64,000 bases of DNA from the NCBI RefSeq assembly GCF_017744015.1, contig NZ_JAGHRA010000010.1, forward strand, positions 1-64,000. Direction: 5' to 3'. Below are positions 19,658 through 28,650 of this stretch, piece after piece. The notes beneath the pieces were generated by a model. That model did no database searches, was not told the DNA's origin, and worked only from the letters and a program-made list of their open reading frames with translations. A program made the position numbers and the translations under genes. The DNA comes from Paracoccus sp. R12_2. Lineage in GTDB: Bacteria; Pseudomonadota; Alphaproteobacteria; Rhodobacterales; Rhodobacteraceae. The stretch's first letter is position 1; every line of letters begins with the position of its first letter.

Positions 19658-20575
19658 ATGACAGTCTGGAACATTCATCTTCTGAACGCGCGCAACGCCC
19701 TGACCCTTCTTCTGCCACAGATCAGGGCAACCGCACGCGAGGCGGTGGCGCGCGTGTCCCAGCACGCCGATCTGCCGCGATTCGATCTTGTGGTGAAGGC
19801 GCAACCGGGTGGCGGTATCCCCGATTGGGGGGTCGGCGGTTACGCCGCCGCGCCGGGCCTGATCGAGGTGACACTGAACCCCGACCGCTTCGACGCCGCT
19901 CTGCTGTTGCGGACGCTGGTCCACGAGATGCATCACCTGATTCGCTGGGACGGCCCCGGCTATGGACGATCCCTGGGCGAGGCGCTGGTCAGCGAAGGGC
20001 TGGCGGGGCATTTCGTCCTGCAGGTGCTGGGTGGCAAACCCGATCCCTGGGACGCGGTCACCCCGGCTGCAGGCGTCGCACGGCAGGCGATGAACGAATG
20101 GGCACGGCTGGATCACGACCATGCGCGCTGGTTCCTGGGAAAGGGCGATCTGCGCAAATGGACCGGCTATGGGCTTGGCCACCGCCTGATCGCCGAACAT
20201 CTGGCGCAGGCGCAGGGCGACGACGCGGTAACGCTGTCGACCACCCGCGCCGATGCGTTCCGCCCGGCGATGCGCCGCCTGGTCGGCACCGACGGCCAGT
20301 CGCCCGAGGATGAGATGGCCAAAGATGAGGTAGCCGAGGACGAGATGGCCGATCAGGACGCCACGACCGGCGACAAGCCGGGCGACGGCGCCGCCACACC
20401 CGCGTCCGAACTTGGCGATACCGACGCGGCTGCGGCCGACACGGTCCCGACTGACAGGCCATCAGACAGCGGCGCCGAAGATCGCTCTGCGCAGGACGAC
20501 GAAACCGTGTCGACCGGCAAGCCTGCCCCGGGTGATGGCGACCCGAAGGCCTCGGCAGACGACAAGAAGGGCTGA
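19658..20575 (+). CDS. Putative zinc-dependent protease (DUF2268-like) with acidic tail
   Basis: A 305-residue protein from ATG 19658. HEMHH at residues 89-93 is an HExxH zinc motif, and VSEGLAGHF at about 111-119 offers the third (Glu) ligand, as in DUF2268 proteins. After about residue 205 the chain becomes a low-complexity tail of about 95 residues rich in Asp, Glu, Ala, Thr and Lys, with repeats of the kind DEMAKDEVAEDEMADQD. No signal peptide is evident. An in-frame ATG at 19628 is a possible earlier start. It converges with the rhomboid gene, whose stop is 2 nt away. Substrate unknown. Confidence 0.65.
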   Translation: MTVWNIHLLNARNALTLLLPQIRATAREAVARVSQHADLPRFDLVVKAQPGGGIPDWGVGGYAAAPGLIEVTLNPDRFDAALLLRTLVHEMHHLIRWDGPGYGRSLGEALVSEGLAGHFVLQVLGGKPDPWDAVTPAAGVARQAMNEWARLDHDHARWFLGKGDLRKWTGYGLGHRLIAEHLAQAQGDDAVTLSTTRADAFRPAMRRLVGTDGQSPEDEMAKDEVAEDEMADQDATTGDKPGDGAATPASELGDTDAAAADTVPTDRPSDSGAEDRSAQDDETVSTGKPAPGDGDPKASADDKKG

Positions 20576-20577
20576 GA

Positions 20578-21243
20578 TCAGACCCGACGTGCGGCGGCCA
20601 GCGCCAGCCCGATCCCGATGACGGCACCCATTGCCGCGCCGCCCAGATGCGCCTGCCACGCGATCGAGGGCACCAGCACCGTGATGGCCACGTTCAGCGC
20701 CAGGATCAGCCCGACACTGCGCCACATCTGGCCCATCGGCCGCCGCCGGCGATGACCGACGATCGCGGCATAGCCGATCAGCGCCCCTGCGACGCCGAAC
20801 ACGGCGCCTGATGCGCCGATCATCGGCCCCGCCGCGGGTTGCATCACCGCGAACAATGCCGCCGCAGCGATCTGGCTGGACAGGTAGATCAGCGCCATCA
20901 GCCCCGGCCCGATCAGCCGGTGCAACTCTCGGGCGACGAAGGCCAGCGAGATCATGTTCATCGCCAGATGAATCGGCCCCGAATGCAGCAGCCCATAGGT
21001 CAGGAACATCAGCAGCGGCTGTCCGGGATACAAACCGTATCCGTCATGGATCAGCGGCGACCAGAACCCGGCCAGCATGAAGACGGCCTGCCGTGCAGAG
21101 GGATAGCCCGCAAGGATCGCTAGCTGCAGCGCGGCCTCGACCAGGCAGCACACGACGATCAGCACGGTGACCCAGCGCGGCAATTGCGATCTTGCCGCGG
21201 ATGCAGGCGAGGGCTGTCGGATCAGCGGGATGCGGTCAGTCAT
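20578..21243 (-). CDS. Rhomboid family intramembrane serine protease
   Basis: A 221-residue membrane protein with about six hydrophobic segments. The catalytic Ser145 is in GASGAVFG and the His199 in QAHLGG. HLAMN at residues 92-96 is the conserved HxxxN motif. It would cleave transmembrane substrates in the inner membrane. It is the last gene of a leftward operon (ybbN, lonN, trm112-like, rhomboid) and overlaps the preceding gene by 8 bp. Confidence 0.9.
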   Translation of the reverse strand: MTDRIPLIRQPSPASAARSQLPRWVTVLIVVCCLVEAALQLAILAGYPSARQAVFMLAGFWSPLIHDGYGLYPGQPLLMFLTYGLLHSGPIHLAMNMISLAFVARELHRLIGPGLMALIYLSSQIAAAALFAVMQPAAGPMIGASGAVFGVAGALIGYAAIVGHRRRRPMGQMWRSVGLILALNVAITVLVPSIAWQAHLGGAAMGAVIGIGLALAAARRV

Positions 21244-21448
21244 CGGCCCTGATCTGCCGGGCCTCGTCGATCAGCATGATCGGAATTCCGGCGCGGATCG
21301 GAAACGCCAGCCCCGCCGCCTCCGAGATCAGCTCTTGCCGCGCGGCGTCATAGCGCAGGGTCGCATGCGTCACCGGGCAGACCAGTGCCTCGATCATGTG
21401 GCGGTCAAAGCCCGCGCCGCCGCCGGTCTCGTTCGGTGTTTCGGTCAT
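21236..21448 (-). CDS. Trm112 family small protein
   Basis: A 70-residue protein of the Trm112/YcaR family. Usual members have a conserved CPxx...zinc-like knuckle; here [13 protein letters not shown] keeps the first CP but lacks the full set of four cysteines, as in many proteobacterial members. [18 protein letters not shown] is the typical C-terminal motif. In other organisms Trm112 proteins support methyltransferases; the partner here is unknown. Its ATG overlaps the lonN stop and its end overlaps the rhomboid start, so it is tightly embedded in the operon. Confidence 0.85.
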   Translation of the reverse strand: MTETPNETGGGAGFDRHMIEALVCPVTHATLRYDAARQELISEAAGLAFPIRAGIPIMLIDEARQIRADD

Positions 21449-22071
21449 TGCAATCGGTCCTCTTCATCGCCGCCATGCAGGGCGAACTCGATCAGTCCCT
21501 GCAACAATTCGCGCCGGTCCGACAGGGTCGGGCTTTCCAGCAGCGCCTGCTTGTCGCCCGGCGAAAAGGGCAGCATCATCGACAGCGAATTGACCAGCGT
21601 CTCGTCGCCCGCCCGCGCCGCAGCCTCCCAGTCGGTGGACAGGTCATGCGCCTCCATATAGCGGTGCAGACAGGCGAACAGCGCATCCCGGTCCAGCCCG
21701 GGATCGCGTTCCGATCCCGTCAGGTCGCGCCCGAACGGCGCCCAGTCGATGCTGCCCTGGATATAGGGGGCAAAGCCGTCCTCGGTGGCGATCAGCCGAA
21801 ACCGCGACACCGCCTTCAGCGAAATCATCATCCGGCCGTCGTCGCCTTCGGAAAAGGCAATCACCCGCCCCGCAGTGCCGATCGCCGCCAGCCCGTCGCC
21901 CTCGGGCTGGATGATCCCGATCAGCCGGTGCTCGGTCTTCAGGACATCTTCCAGCATCTGCAGATAGCGTGGCTCGAAGACATGCAGGGGCAGGCGGGTG
22001 CGCGGCAGCAGCACCGCGCCCTCCAGCGGGAAAAGCGCGATCCGCCCGGGCAGATCGAAATGCGGCCGCAT
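21445..22071 (-). CDS. LON peptidase N-terminal (substrate-binding) domain protein
   Basis: A 208-residue stand-alone Lon N-terminal domain: [29 protein letters not shown] near the N-terminus and [20 protein letters not shown] are the recognised blocks. There is no AAA+ or protease part, so it may only bind protein segments. The start at 22071 overlaps the ybbN stop (TGATG). Sitting between a YbbN co-chaperone and a Trm112 protein is common in Rhodobacterales, and a protein quality-control role is plausible but not proven. Confidence 0.88.
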   Translation of the reverse strand: MRPHFDLPGRIALFPLEGAVLLPRTRLPLHVFEPRYLQMLEDVLKTEHRLIGIIQPEGDGLAAIGTAGRVIAFSEGDDGRMMISLKAVSRFRLIATEDGFAPYIQGSIDWAPFGRDLTGSERDPGLDRDALFACLHRYMEAHDLSTDWEAAARAGDETLVNSLSMMLPFSPGDKQALLESPTLSDRRELLQGLIEFALHGGDEEDRLQ

Positions 22072-22985
22072 CAGGCGAAGATCATCGAAGACAGCCGGCG
22101 GCGGCCCTTCTGGCCGACCGGGTCGGTGGGCTTCAGGCTGTCGAAGATGGTCAGCAACTGCGCCTTGGCCGCGCCCTCGTTCCAGTCGCGGTCCCTGCGG
22201 AAACTGTCCAGCAGCACATCGATTGCCTCTTCGACGTGACCCGCCGCATGCAGGGCCTGGGCATAATCCAGCCGTGCCTGCTGGTCGTCGGGATCGGCCT
22301 CGACCCGCGCCTGCAACTCGGACAGCGGACCCGCGCTTTCCGCCTGCTGCGCCAGTTGCAGCTGCGCCCGCGCGGCTTCCACCGGGGCCGAACCTGCGGC
22401 CTTCTGCGGCACCTGCTGCAGGGTCGATGCGGCAGCCGCCGCGTCGCCCGCCGCCAGATGCGCCCGGATCAGCCCGCCCCATGCCTCGGGGCTTTCGGGT
22501 TCTTCGCCGATGATCGCGGTAAAGGTCTCGATGGCGTCACCATGCGCGCCCTCTTCCAGCATCGCCTCGGCGGCCGCCAGCGCATCGCCCAGCCCGCCAT
22601 CTTCACCCGACATCGCCGCCAGCTTGTCCACGAACTGCTTCAACTGGCTTTGCGGCACCGCGCCCTGAAAGGCGTCGACGGGCTGGCCCTGATAAAAGGC
22701 ATAGACGGTAGGGATCGACTGAACCCGCAACTGGCCCGCGATCATCTGGTTTTCGTCCACATTGACCTTGGCCATCTTCACGCGGCCCTTGTGGCGCATC
22801 ACCTCGGCCTCAAGCTGCGGTCCCAGCGTCTTGCAGGGGCCACACCAGGGCGCCCAGAAATCGACGATCACCGGCACCTGCATGGACGCCTCGACCACCT
22901 CGGCCATGAAGTCGGCTTCGGTCACGTCCTTGATGAAGTCCGGGGATTGGGGGGCGTCCTGAGCGCCATCGAAAAGTATCGTCAT
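22071..22985 (-). CDS. ybbN: YbbN/CnoX-type thioredoxin co-chaperone with TPR tail
   Basis: A 304-residue protein. Residues about 20-130 are a thioredoxin fold with active-site WCGPC (Cys48, Cys51), so unlike E. coli YbbN it keeps both cysteines and could be redox active. Residues about 135-290 are alpha-helical TPR-like repeats. The family hands substrates to DnaK and GroEL. It is the first gene of the four-gene leftward operon. The 133-nt gap to the FkbM gene upstream holds no feature I can name. Confidence 0.88.
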   Translation of the reverse strand: MTILFDGAQDAPQSPDFIKDVTEADFMAEVVEASMQVPVIVDFWAPWCGPCKTLGPQLEAEVMRHKGRVKMAKVNVDENQMIAGQLRVQSIPTVYAFYQGQPVDAFQGAVPQSQLKQFVDKLAAMSGEDGGLGDALAAAEAMLEEGAHGDAIETFTAIIGEEPESPEAWGGLIRAHLAAGDAAAAASTLQQVPQKAAGSAPVEAARAQLQLAQQAESAGPLSELQARVEADPDDQQARLDYAQALHAAGHVEEAIDVLLDSFRRDRDWNEGAAKAQLLTIFDSLKPTDPVGQKGRRRLSSMIFA

Positions 22986-23118
22986 GTCGTTCCCATTCAG
23001 TTCGGGCCGTTCGGCCAGAGTCAGTGCGGTTCGTCAGCAATATGGGGCGGCAGCCGCCCAAGCGAAAGGGTGGATAATGGCTGCGAACCAGCTCGCGGAC
23101 ATCAGACGAACCGACAGA

Positions 23119-24072
23119 TCACATGCCGGCCCGCTGATGGCGCGGTATGGCGAACAGGACCATTTCGCGCGGCAGCCAGTGATAGTGCCGCAACTTGAAA
23201 CTGTACCAAAGCCCGTAACTGTCGATCAGCCCCGGAATCCGGAATATGTCGCTTGGCCTGTGATAGATTGCGACCATGCAGGTCGGGCGATGGTTCCGCA
23301 ACGTATTGACGGCACCGCGAAGGGCATCAACCTCGGACCCTTCGATATCGAATTTCATGAAGTTGACCTGCCGGATCTTTTCCTTTCTGACGAAGCTGTC
23401 AATCGTGGTCAGCTTCAATTCGGCCTTGTCCTGCGGGTCCTCGACATTGCCGACCAATGGACGTGTTCTGGGTCCTTGCAGCGCGAACTCGATCGTCTTC
23501 TCGCGTTCCGCGACGCCCAGATTGACCGCCGTGATCGACGGATACGCGGCGCAGTTCTGGCTGACGACCGGGAACAGCCGGGGATTTGGTTCGAACGTAT
23601 AGACGCGGCCGGTATCGCCGACCAGCTTGGCGAACTGTATCGCGTTGTTGCCGTTGAAAGAGCCGATATCAAACACGACATCGCCGGCTTGCGGCTGGAC
23701 CACGTCTTCGATCACATAACCGTTCAGGACATTGGTTTCGATGACCTCATCCAGATGCTCGCTGACGGTGCCGCCGGGCTCTTTCATCAGCGCATCCGCC
23801 CTTGATCTGTAGTCCTGCCAGCGCTGTTCGTTGTGAACACCCCGAAACGCCCGAAAACGCTTGAACCTGTCCGCCTTGCCCATCTCGCGCGATATCTGCC
23901 CGGCCAGATACCAATGGAACAGCGATCGCGACAGGTCGTCGTCAAAGCGGTCATGAAGCTCGTTGATCGAATCCCAATTCTCAAGAAGCTGTTCGACCCA
24001 TCTCAGCGGACGGTCGCTTGTATCCGCCAACACCTGAAAGGCCAGCCGAAGAATCTTGGTTCTGGGGTCCAT
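23119..24072 (-). CDS. FkbM family SAM-dependent methyltransferase
   Basis: A 317-residue protein. The C-terminal two thirds carry the FkbM fold: GDVVFDIGSFNGNNAIQFAK (SAM-binding motif I, near residues 130-150), YTFEPNPRLFPVV and FMKFDIEGSEVDALRGAV. The first about 110 residues are a helical region of unknown role. Members often methylate sugars or glycans, but the substrate cannot be told here. Codon third positions are visibly less GC-rich than in neighbouring genes, and no polysaccharide genes flank it, which suggests acquisition by transfer. Confidence 0.82.
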   Translation of the reverse strand: MDPRTKILRLAFQVLADTSDRPLRWVEQLLENWDSINELHDRFDDDLSRSLFHWYLAGQISREMGKADRFKRFRAFRGVHNEQRWQDYRSRADALMKEPGGTVSEHLDEVIETNVLNGYVIEDVVQPQAGDVVFDIGSFNGNNAIQFAKLVGDTGRVYTFEPNPRLFPVVSQNCAAYPSITAVNLGVAEREKTIEFALQGPRTRPLVGNVEDPQDKAELKLTTIDSFVRKEKIRQVNFMKFDIEGSEVDALRGAVNTLRNHRPTCMVAIYHRPSDIFRIPGLIDSYGLWYSFKLRHYHWLPREMVLFAIPRHQRAGM

Positions 24073-24200
24073 ACTGCGCCTGTCCTTCCCGATGATCTGT
24101 AATCTGGAAAAGCTACAGGTTCAGTCTGGCCTCAAGACCGACCGATGTCACGGCTCGTGATGCGGTCGCGGTTTCCGGTCCGCACCGCGCGAGTTCTGGC

Positions 24201-24986
24201 CTACAGATCGAAGCTGGCAAAGACCGGAACGTGGTCGCTGGGTTTTTCCCATCCGCGCAGATCGCGCAGCACGCGGCTGCCGTGACCCGCATTGGCGATA
24301 TCGGGGCTGGCCCAGATATGGTCCAGACGCCGCCCGCGATCCGAGGCGTCCCAGTCGCGGTTGCGATAGCTCCACCATGAATAAAGCTGACCCTCGGGGA
24401 TGTCCTGGCGGGTGATGTCCACCCATTTGCCCGCGTCCTGCGCGGCCAGCAGATGCTCGACCTCGATGGGGGTGTGGCTGACGACCTTCAGAAGCTGCTT
24501 GTGCGACCAGACATCGTCTTCGCGCGGGGCGATGTTGAAATCGCCGACCATGATCGCACGTTCGGGCCGGTCGGCATGGAACACGTCGCGCATCTCGGAC
24601 ACGAAATCCAGCTTCTGGCCGAATTTCTCGTTCATCTCGCGGTCGGGCACGTCGCCGCCGGCGGGAATGTACATATTGTGGATGGTGACGCCGTTTTCCA
24701 GCCGTGCCGCGACATGCCGGGCATGTCCAAGCCGGGCATAGTCACGATCGCCCGCATCGGTGATCGGCAGCCGCGACAGGATCGCCACGCCGTTGTACCC
24801 CTTTTGCCCGCGCGCCACGATATGGCCATAGCCAAGCGCCCGGAACTGATCCATCGGGATCTTCTCGACCGGCGACTTGCATTCCTGCAGGCACAGGATG
24901 TCGGGGGCCTCGTCGCGCAGCAGCCGGGCGACCAGATCCTCGCGCAGGCGGACCGAGTTGATGTTCCATGTGGCCAGTGTGAACAT
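24201..24986 (-). CDS. xthA: Exodeoxyribonuclease III
   Basis: A 261-residue AP endonuclease / 3'-5' exonuclease of base-excision repair. Family motifs are TWNINSVRLR (residues about 6-15), LCLQECKSP with the catalytic Glu, VGDFNIAPREDD, and the C-terminal RRLDHIWASP and SDHVPVFASF. The start at 24986 has AAGGAG 7 nt upstream. It stands alone, divergent from the MFS gene. The 128-nt stretch downstream (24073-24200) shows nothing recognisable. Confidence 0.93.
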   Translation of the reverse strand: MFTLATWNINSVRLREDLVARLLRDEAPDILCLQECKSPVEKIPMDQFRALGYGHIVARGQKGYNGVAILSRLPITDAGDRDYARLGHARHVAARLENGVTIHNMYIPAGGDVPDREMNEKFGQKLDFVSEMRDVFHADRPERAIMVGDFNIAPREDDVWSHKQLLKVVSHTPIEVEHLLAAQDAGKWVDITRQDIPEGQLYSWWSYRNRDWDASDRGRRLDHIWASPDIANAGHGSRVLRDLRGWEKPSDHVPVFASFDL

Positions 24987-25131
24987 GCGGATCTCCTTTT
25001 GCCGCGCGACCCTAGACCTGCCGCCACGGGGTGTCGAGCCAATGCCGCGGCGCCGCAACAAATCCTTGGTATTCCGGCATGCGGGGCGTTACGCAGTCTT
25101 ACAGGCAAGGCGACCGGCAAGGGGCAAGGCG

Positions 25132-26448
25132 ATGCGGCTGACCGTGGACGAGGCACTGGCGCGTGGCGGAACCGGGCGGTTCCAGTGGCGGCTTCTGGGG
25201 ATTTTCGGGCTGGTCTGGGCGGCCGACGCGATGCAGGTGATCGCGGTGGGCTTCGCCGCGCCATCGGTCGCCGCAACCTTCGGCATCGACCGGGTGACGG
25301 CGTTCCAGATCGGCACGGTGTTCTTCCTGGGCATGTTTGTCGGCGCCTGGGGCTTCGGGCGGCTGGCCGACCGGATCGGCCGGCGCAACCTGCTGATCCT
25401 GACCGTCGGCATGGACGCGGTGTTCGGTCTGGCCTCGGTCTTCGCGCAGGATTTCACCCTGCTTCTGGTCCTGCGCTTCCTGACCGGCGCCGCGGTGGGC
25501 GGCACGCTGCCGGTCGATTACGCGATGATGGCCGAATTCCTGCCGCCGAAGAATCGCGGTCGCTGGCTGGTCTGGCTGGAAGGGTTCTGGGCCGTCGGCA
25601 CCATCGTCATCGCGCTGACCGCGTGGATCGCCGCCGCCAACGGCGCCGTCGCCCCGTGGCGCTGGATCTTCGCCGTGGCGGCGTTCCCTGCGCTGATCGG
25701 GATCTTCCTGCGCATCTGGGTGCCGGAATCGCCCATGTATCTGGTCCGCAAGGGTCGTGCGGACCAGGCGCGCGTGGTCATCGACCGTGTGCTTGCCGCC
25801 AACGGGACGCAGGCCCTGCCGCGCGATGCCGAACTGGTCCCCGCCTCGGTGCCCGCAGGGGCGGAAAGCTCGATCTTCGCGCCGCTTCTGCGCAGCCGCA
25901 CCATCGGCGTGCTGGCGGTCTGGTTCCTCGTCTCGCTGTCCTATTACGGGGTCTTCGTCTGGGTGCCGGGACAACTGGCAACCGACGGGTTCGGCTTCGT
26001 GCGCGGCTACGGGTTCCTGGTCATCCTGGCGCTGGCGCAGATCCCCGGCTACGCGCTGGCCGCCTGGGGGGTCGAGGCGGTGGGCCGCCGCGCCACGCTG
26101 ATGGGGTTCCTGATCCTCAGCGCGGCGGGCTGTGCACTGTTCACCATGGCCTCGGGCACCGCGATGGTCGCCACCGCCCTGATCCTGATGAGCTTTGCGT
26201 TGCTGGGCACCTGGGGGGCGCTTTACGCCTTTACCCCCGAACTTTACCCGACCCATCTGCGTGGCACCGGCATGGGCACGGCCAGCGCGATGGCCCGGCT
26301 TGGCGGAATCCTGGCACCCAGCTTGCTTGCCGTCGTCTTCGCGCGCGGCTTCGGGGTGGCCATCGGGGTCTTCGCGGTCCTGCTGCTGCTGGCGGCGGCG
26401 GCGCTGCTGCTGGTCAGGGCCGAAACCCGCGATCAGGCCATCGGCTAG
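25132..26448 (+). CDS. MFS transporter, metabolite:proton symporter type
   Basis: A 438-residue protein with 12 predicted membrane segments. The loop 2-3 motif GRLADRIGRRNLL and the first-half motif VPESPMYLVRKGRADQA after TM6 place it in the sugar/metabolite:H+ symporter group (SV2-like). Substrate unknown. The start at 25132 has AAGG upstream. The open frame continues far upstream but only opposite xthA. A GST gene follows after 53 nt in the same direction, so the two may be cotranscribed. Confidence 0.83.
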   Translation: MRLTVDEALARGGTGRFQWRLLGIFGLVWAADAMQVIAVGFAAPSVAATFGIDRVTAFQIGTVFFLGMFVGAWGFGRLADRIGRRNLLILTVGMDAVFGLASVFAQDFTLLLVLRFLTGAAVGGTLPVDYAMMAEFLPPKNRGRWLVWLEGFWAVGTIVIALTAWIAAANGAVAPWRWIFAVAAFPALIGIFLRIWVPESPMYLVRKGRADQARVVIDRVLAANGTQALPRDAELVPASVPAGAESSIFAPLLRSRTIGVLAVWFLVSLSYYGVFVWVPGQLATDGFGFVRGYGFLVILALAQIPGYALAAWGVEAVGRRATLMGFLILSAAGCALFTMASGTAMVATALILMSFALLGTWGALYAFTPELYPTHLRGTGMGTASAMARLGGILAPSLLAVVFARGFGVAIGVFAVLLLLAAAALLLVRAETRDQAIG

Positions 26449-26501
26449 ACGAAACCGCAGCGCATCCCCGACCGTTGCGTTGCGAAACGGAGGACATGAC
26501 G

Positions 26502-27476
26502 ATGGGCCAACTGGTTGACGGCGTCTGGAAGGACGAATGGTACGACACCGACGCGCATGACGGCGAATTCGTTCGCGACAGCGCGAAATACCGCAGCTGG
26601 GTGACCGCCGACGGCACGCCCGGCCCGACCGGCGACGGCGGGTTCAAGGCCGAAACCGGGCGCTATCACCTCTATGTCTCCTATGCCTGCCCGTGGGCGC
26701 ATCGGGCGCTGATCTTCCGCGCGCTGAAGGATCTGACCGACCATATCCAGGTCTCGGCGGTCCATCCCGACATGCTGTCCGAGGGCTGGGAATTCCGCCA
26801 GGACTTTCCCGGCGCGACCGGCGACCTTCTGTTCGACAGCGCCTATATGCGCGACATCTATCTGCGCGCGAACCCCAAGGCGTCCGGCCGCGTCACCGTG
26901 CCGGTTCTGTGGGACCGTGAACGCGACACGATCGTGTCGAACGAAAGCGCCGACATCATTCGCATGTTCAATTCCGCCTTCGACGGAATCACCGGCAACG
27001 ACGACGATTACTGGCCCGAACATTTGCGCGACCAGATCGAACAGGTGAACGCCCGCATCTACGACACCGTGAACAACGGCGTCTACAAGGCCGGCTTCGC
27101 GACCTCGCAGGCCGCCTATGACAAGGCGGTCGCGCCGCTGTTCGACAGCCTCGACTGGATCGAGGGGCTGCTGGCCCGGACCCGCTATCTGACCGGCCAG
27201 CGCATCACCGAGGCCGACTGGCGCCTGTTCACCACCATCGCCCGCTTCGATCCGGTCTATCACACGCATTTCAAATGCAACCGCCGCCGGGTCGTCGATT
27301 ATCCGAACCTGTGGGGCTGGGCGCGTGAACTGTATCAATGGCCCGGCGTCGCGCCCACCGTCCGCCCCGACCATTTCGTGCGCCACTACTACTACAGCCA
27401 CGACACGGTGAACCCGCACCGCATCATCCCCATCGGCCCCGACGAGGACTGGACCGCCCCGCACGGCAGGGGCTAA
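26502..27476 (+). CDS. Xi-class glutathione S-transferase (glutathionyl-hydroquinone reductase)
   Basis: A 324-residue Xi-class GST (YqjG/ECM4 family). Cys63 in YVSYACPWAHR is the catalytic cysteine that reduces glutathionyl-hydroquinones. GHR family blocks follow: VPVLWDRERDTIVSNESADI, YDTVNNGVYKAGFATSQ and FDPVYHTHFKCN. The start is ATG 26502, because GGAGG (26490-26494) is 7 nt away, whereas ATG 26496 is only 1 nt from it. Cytoplasmic, probably for quinone detoxification. Confidence 0.92.
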   Translation: MGQLVDGVWKDEWYDTDAHDGEFVRDSAKYRSWVTADGTPGPTGDGGFKAETGRYHLYVSYACPWAHRALIFRALKDLTDHIQVSAVHPDMLSEGWEFRQDFPGATGDLLFDSAYMRDIYLRANPKASGRVTVPVLWDRERDTIVSNESADIIRMFNSAFDGITGNDDDYWPEHLRDQIEQVNARIYDTVNNGVYKAGFATSQAAYDKAVAPLFDSLDWIEGLLARTRYLTGQRITEADWRLFTTIARFDPVYHTHFKCNRRRVVDYPNLWGWARELYQWPGVAPTVRPDHFVRHYYYSHDTVNPHRIIPIGPDEDWTAPHGRG

Positions 27477-27627
27477 GCGGGCCTGCGCCGGCGGGCAACG
27501 GCTTGCCGACGTCGCGTCTGATACCAGCGAACGCCAAGGGGGTGCTTTGAGCTCTTTCAGGAAGTCGAATCCCTTGCGGCCCTGTCTTTCTTCCTCGACG
27601 CTTTCTCTCTACAGGTTGTGACCAGCC

Positions 27628-28119
27628 ATGGACGACGTGCGGGTAGTGAAACTGGCAGCCGACGATCTGCCAATCTTCAAGGCGATCCGGTTGGAGTCCT
27701 TGAAGATGGCACCGGAGGCATTTGCCAACACCTTCGCGGACTGGTCATCCCTGTCAGACGAAGAATGGCTCGACCGCATGAAGATCCCGGTCTTTGTGAC
27801 GCTGAAGGGGTCGGAACCTGTCGGAGTCATGGGGCTGATGCCCCAACGTGGGGAAAAGCGTTCTCACCGGGCGTCAATCATCATGGTTTACCTTCGCGAA
27901 AGCGAACAGGGGTCCGGCTTGGCGAATGTTCTGCTGCAGGCACTCATGGATTTTGCCAAGGAAAGCGGCGTGCGCCAACTCGAGCTCAACGTAAACCAAA
28001 CCAACATTCGGGCCATCCGCTTCTACCAGCGGCACGGCTTCCAGACGGTGGGGCGAATTCCGGCAGCGCTGATCGCAAACGGCCTCGAAGTGGACGAACT
28101 GATCATGGTTCGTCGGTGA
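27628..28119 (+). CDS. GNAT family N-acetyltransferase
   Basis: A 163-residue GNAT enzyme. The acetyl-CoA binding motif A region is VYLRESEQGSGLANVLLQAL (residues about 90-110), followed by LELNVNQTNIRAIRFYQRHG and FQTVGRIPAALI. Substrate unknown; it resembles proteins acting on small amines or ribosomal N-termini. Third codon positions are mixed and GC is lower than in neighbours on both sides. Together with the VOC gene downstream this suggests a recently acquired pair. The 151-nt gap before it holds no clear promoter. Confidence 0.85.
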   Translation: MDDVRVVKLAADDLPIFKAIRLESLKMAPEAFANTFADWSSLSDEEWLDRMKIPVFVTLKGSEPVGVMGLMPQRGEKRSHRASIIMVYLRESEQGSGLANVLLQALMDFAKESGVRQLELNVNQTNIRAIRFYQRHGFQTVGRIPAALIANGLEVDELIMVRR

Positions 28120-28233
28120 ACCAGCCAAGGTCTGCTTCGTCCCTCGTAGCTATCGCAAAAGCGATGCAAAGATAACCTTGGTTGAAGCCCAAACCAGATG
28201 ATTCTGCGCCTGAAAAAACTATTAGCTGCCGTG

Positions 28234-28650
28234 CTATTCGTCGCGCCCGGGCTCATTCGTGTCGCTCGAGAACAATGCGATCTTGTTGCCGTCCGGGTCA
28301 CGAACATAAGCGACATAGAAGTGGGGACCATACATGGCCCGAAACCCGGGCTGCCCATCATCAAGGCCGCCCGCGGCCAGCGCGGCGCTGTGAAGGTCAC
28401 GAACCTGCTTCTGCGATCGCGCCTGAAACGCGACCATGACACCATTCCCGGCCGACGCAGCTTGCCCATCGAAAGGTGATTTGACGTAGAAATCTGGTTG
28501 GACCGAGGGCTCGCCCGACCGTGCGGGCAGAATATAGCTCAAGTCTCCCTGATACTCTTCCAGCCCGTAACCAAGATCCGGCAGGAATGCCGAGTAGAAG
28601 CGTTCTGCCCGCGTGATGTCGTTTGCTCCTACAGTGACGTAAGCGATCAT
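28234..28650 (-). CDS. VOC family (glyoxalase-like) protein
   Basis: A 138-residue vicinal-oxygen-chelate protein. It has the N-terminal MIAYVTVGANDITRAERFYS and the C-terminal GPHFYVAYVRDPDGNKIALF, whose Asp/Asn-Lys ending is typical of glyoxalase/bleomycin-resistance folds. Such proteins bind small molecules or metals; the ligand is unknown. It converges with the GNAT gene. The 114-nt gap between them is unusually AT-rich for this window. Confidence 0.82.
   Translation of the reverse strand: MIAYVTVGANDITRAERFYSAFLPDLGYGLEEYQGDLSYILPARSGEPSVQPDFYVKSPFDGQAASAGNGVMVAFQARSQKQVRDLHSAALAAGGLDDGQPGFRAMYGPHFYVAYVRDPDGNKIALFSSDTNEPGRDE

Noticed and set aside
24453..26501. Long upstream extension of the GST reading frame through xthA and the MFS gene
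   Set aside because: It crosses two genes in other frames; ATG 26502 with GGAGG 7 nt upstream and the family N-terminus set the true start.
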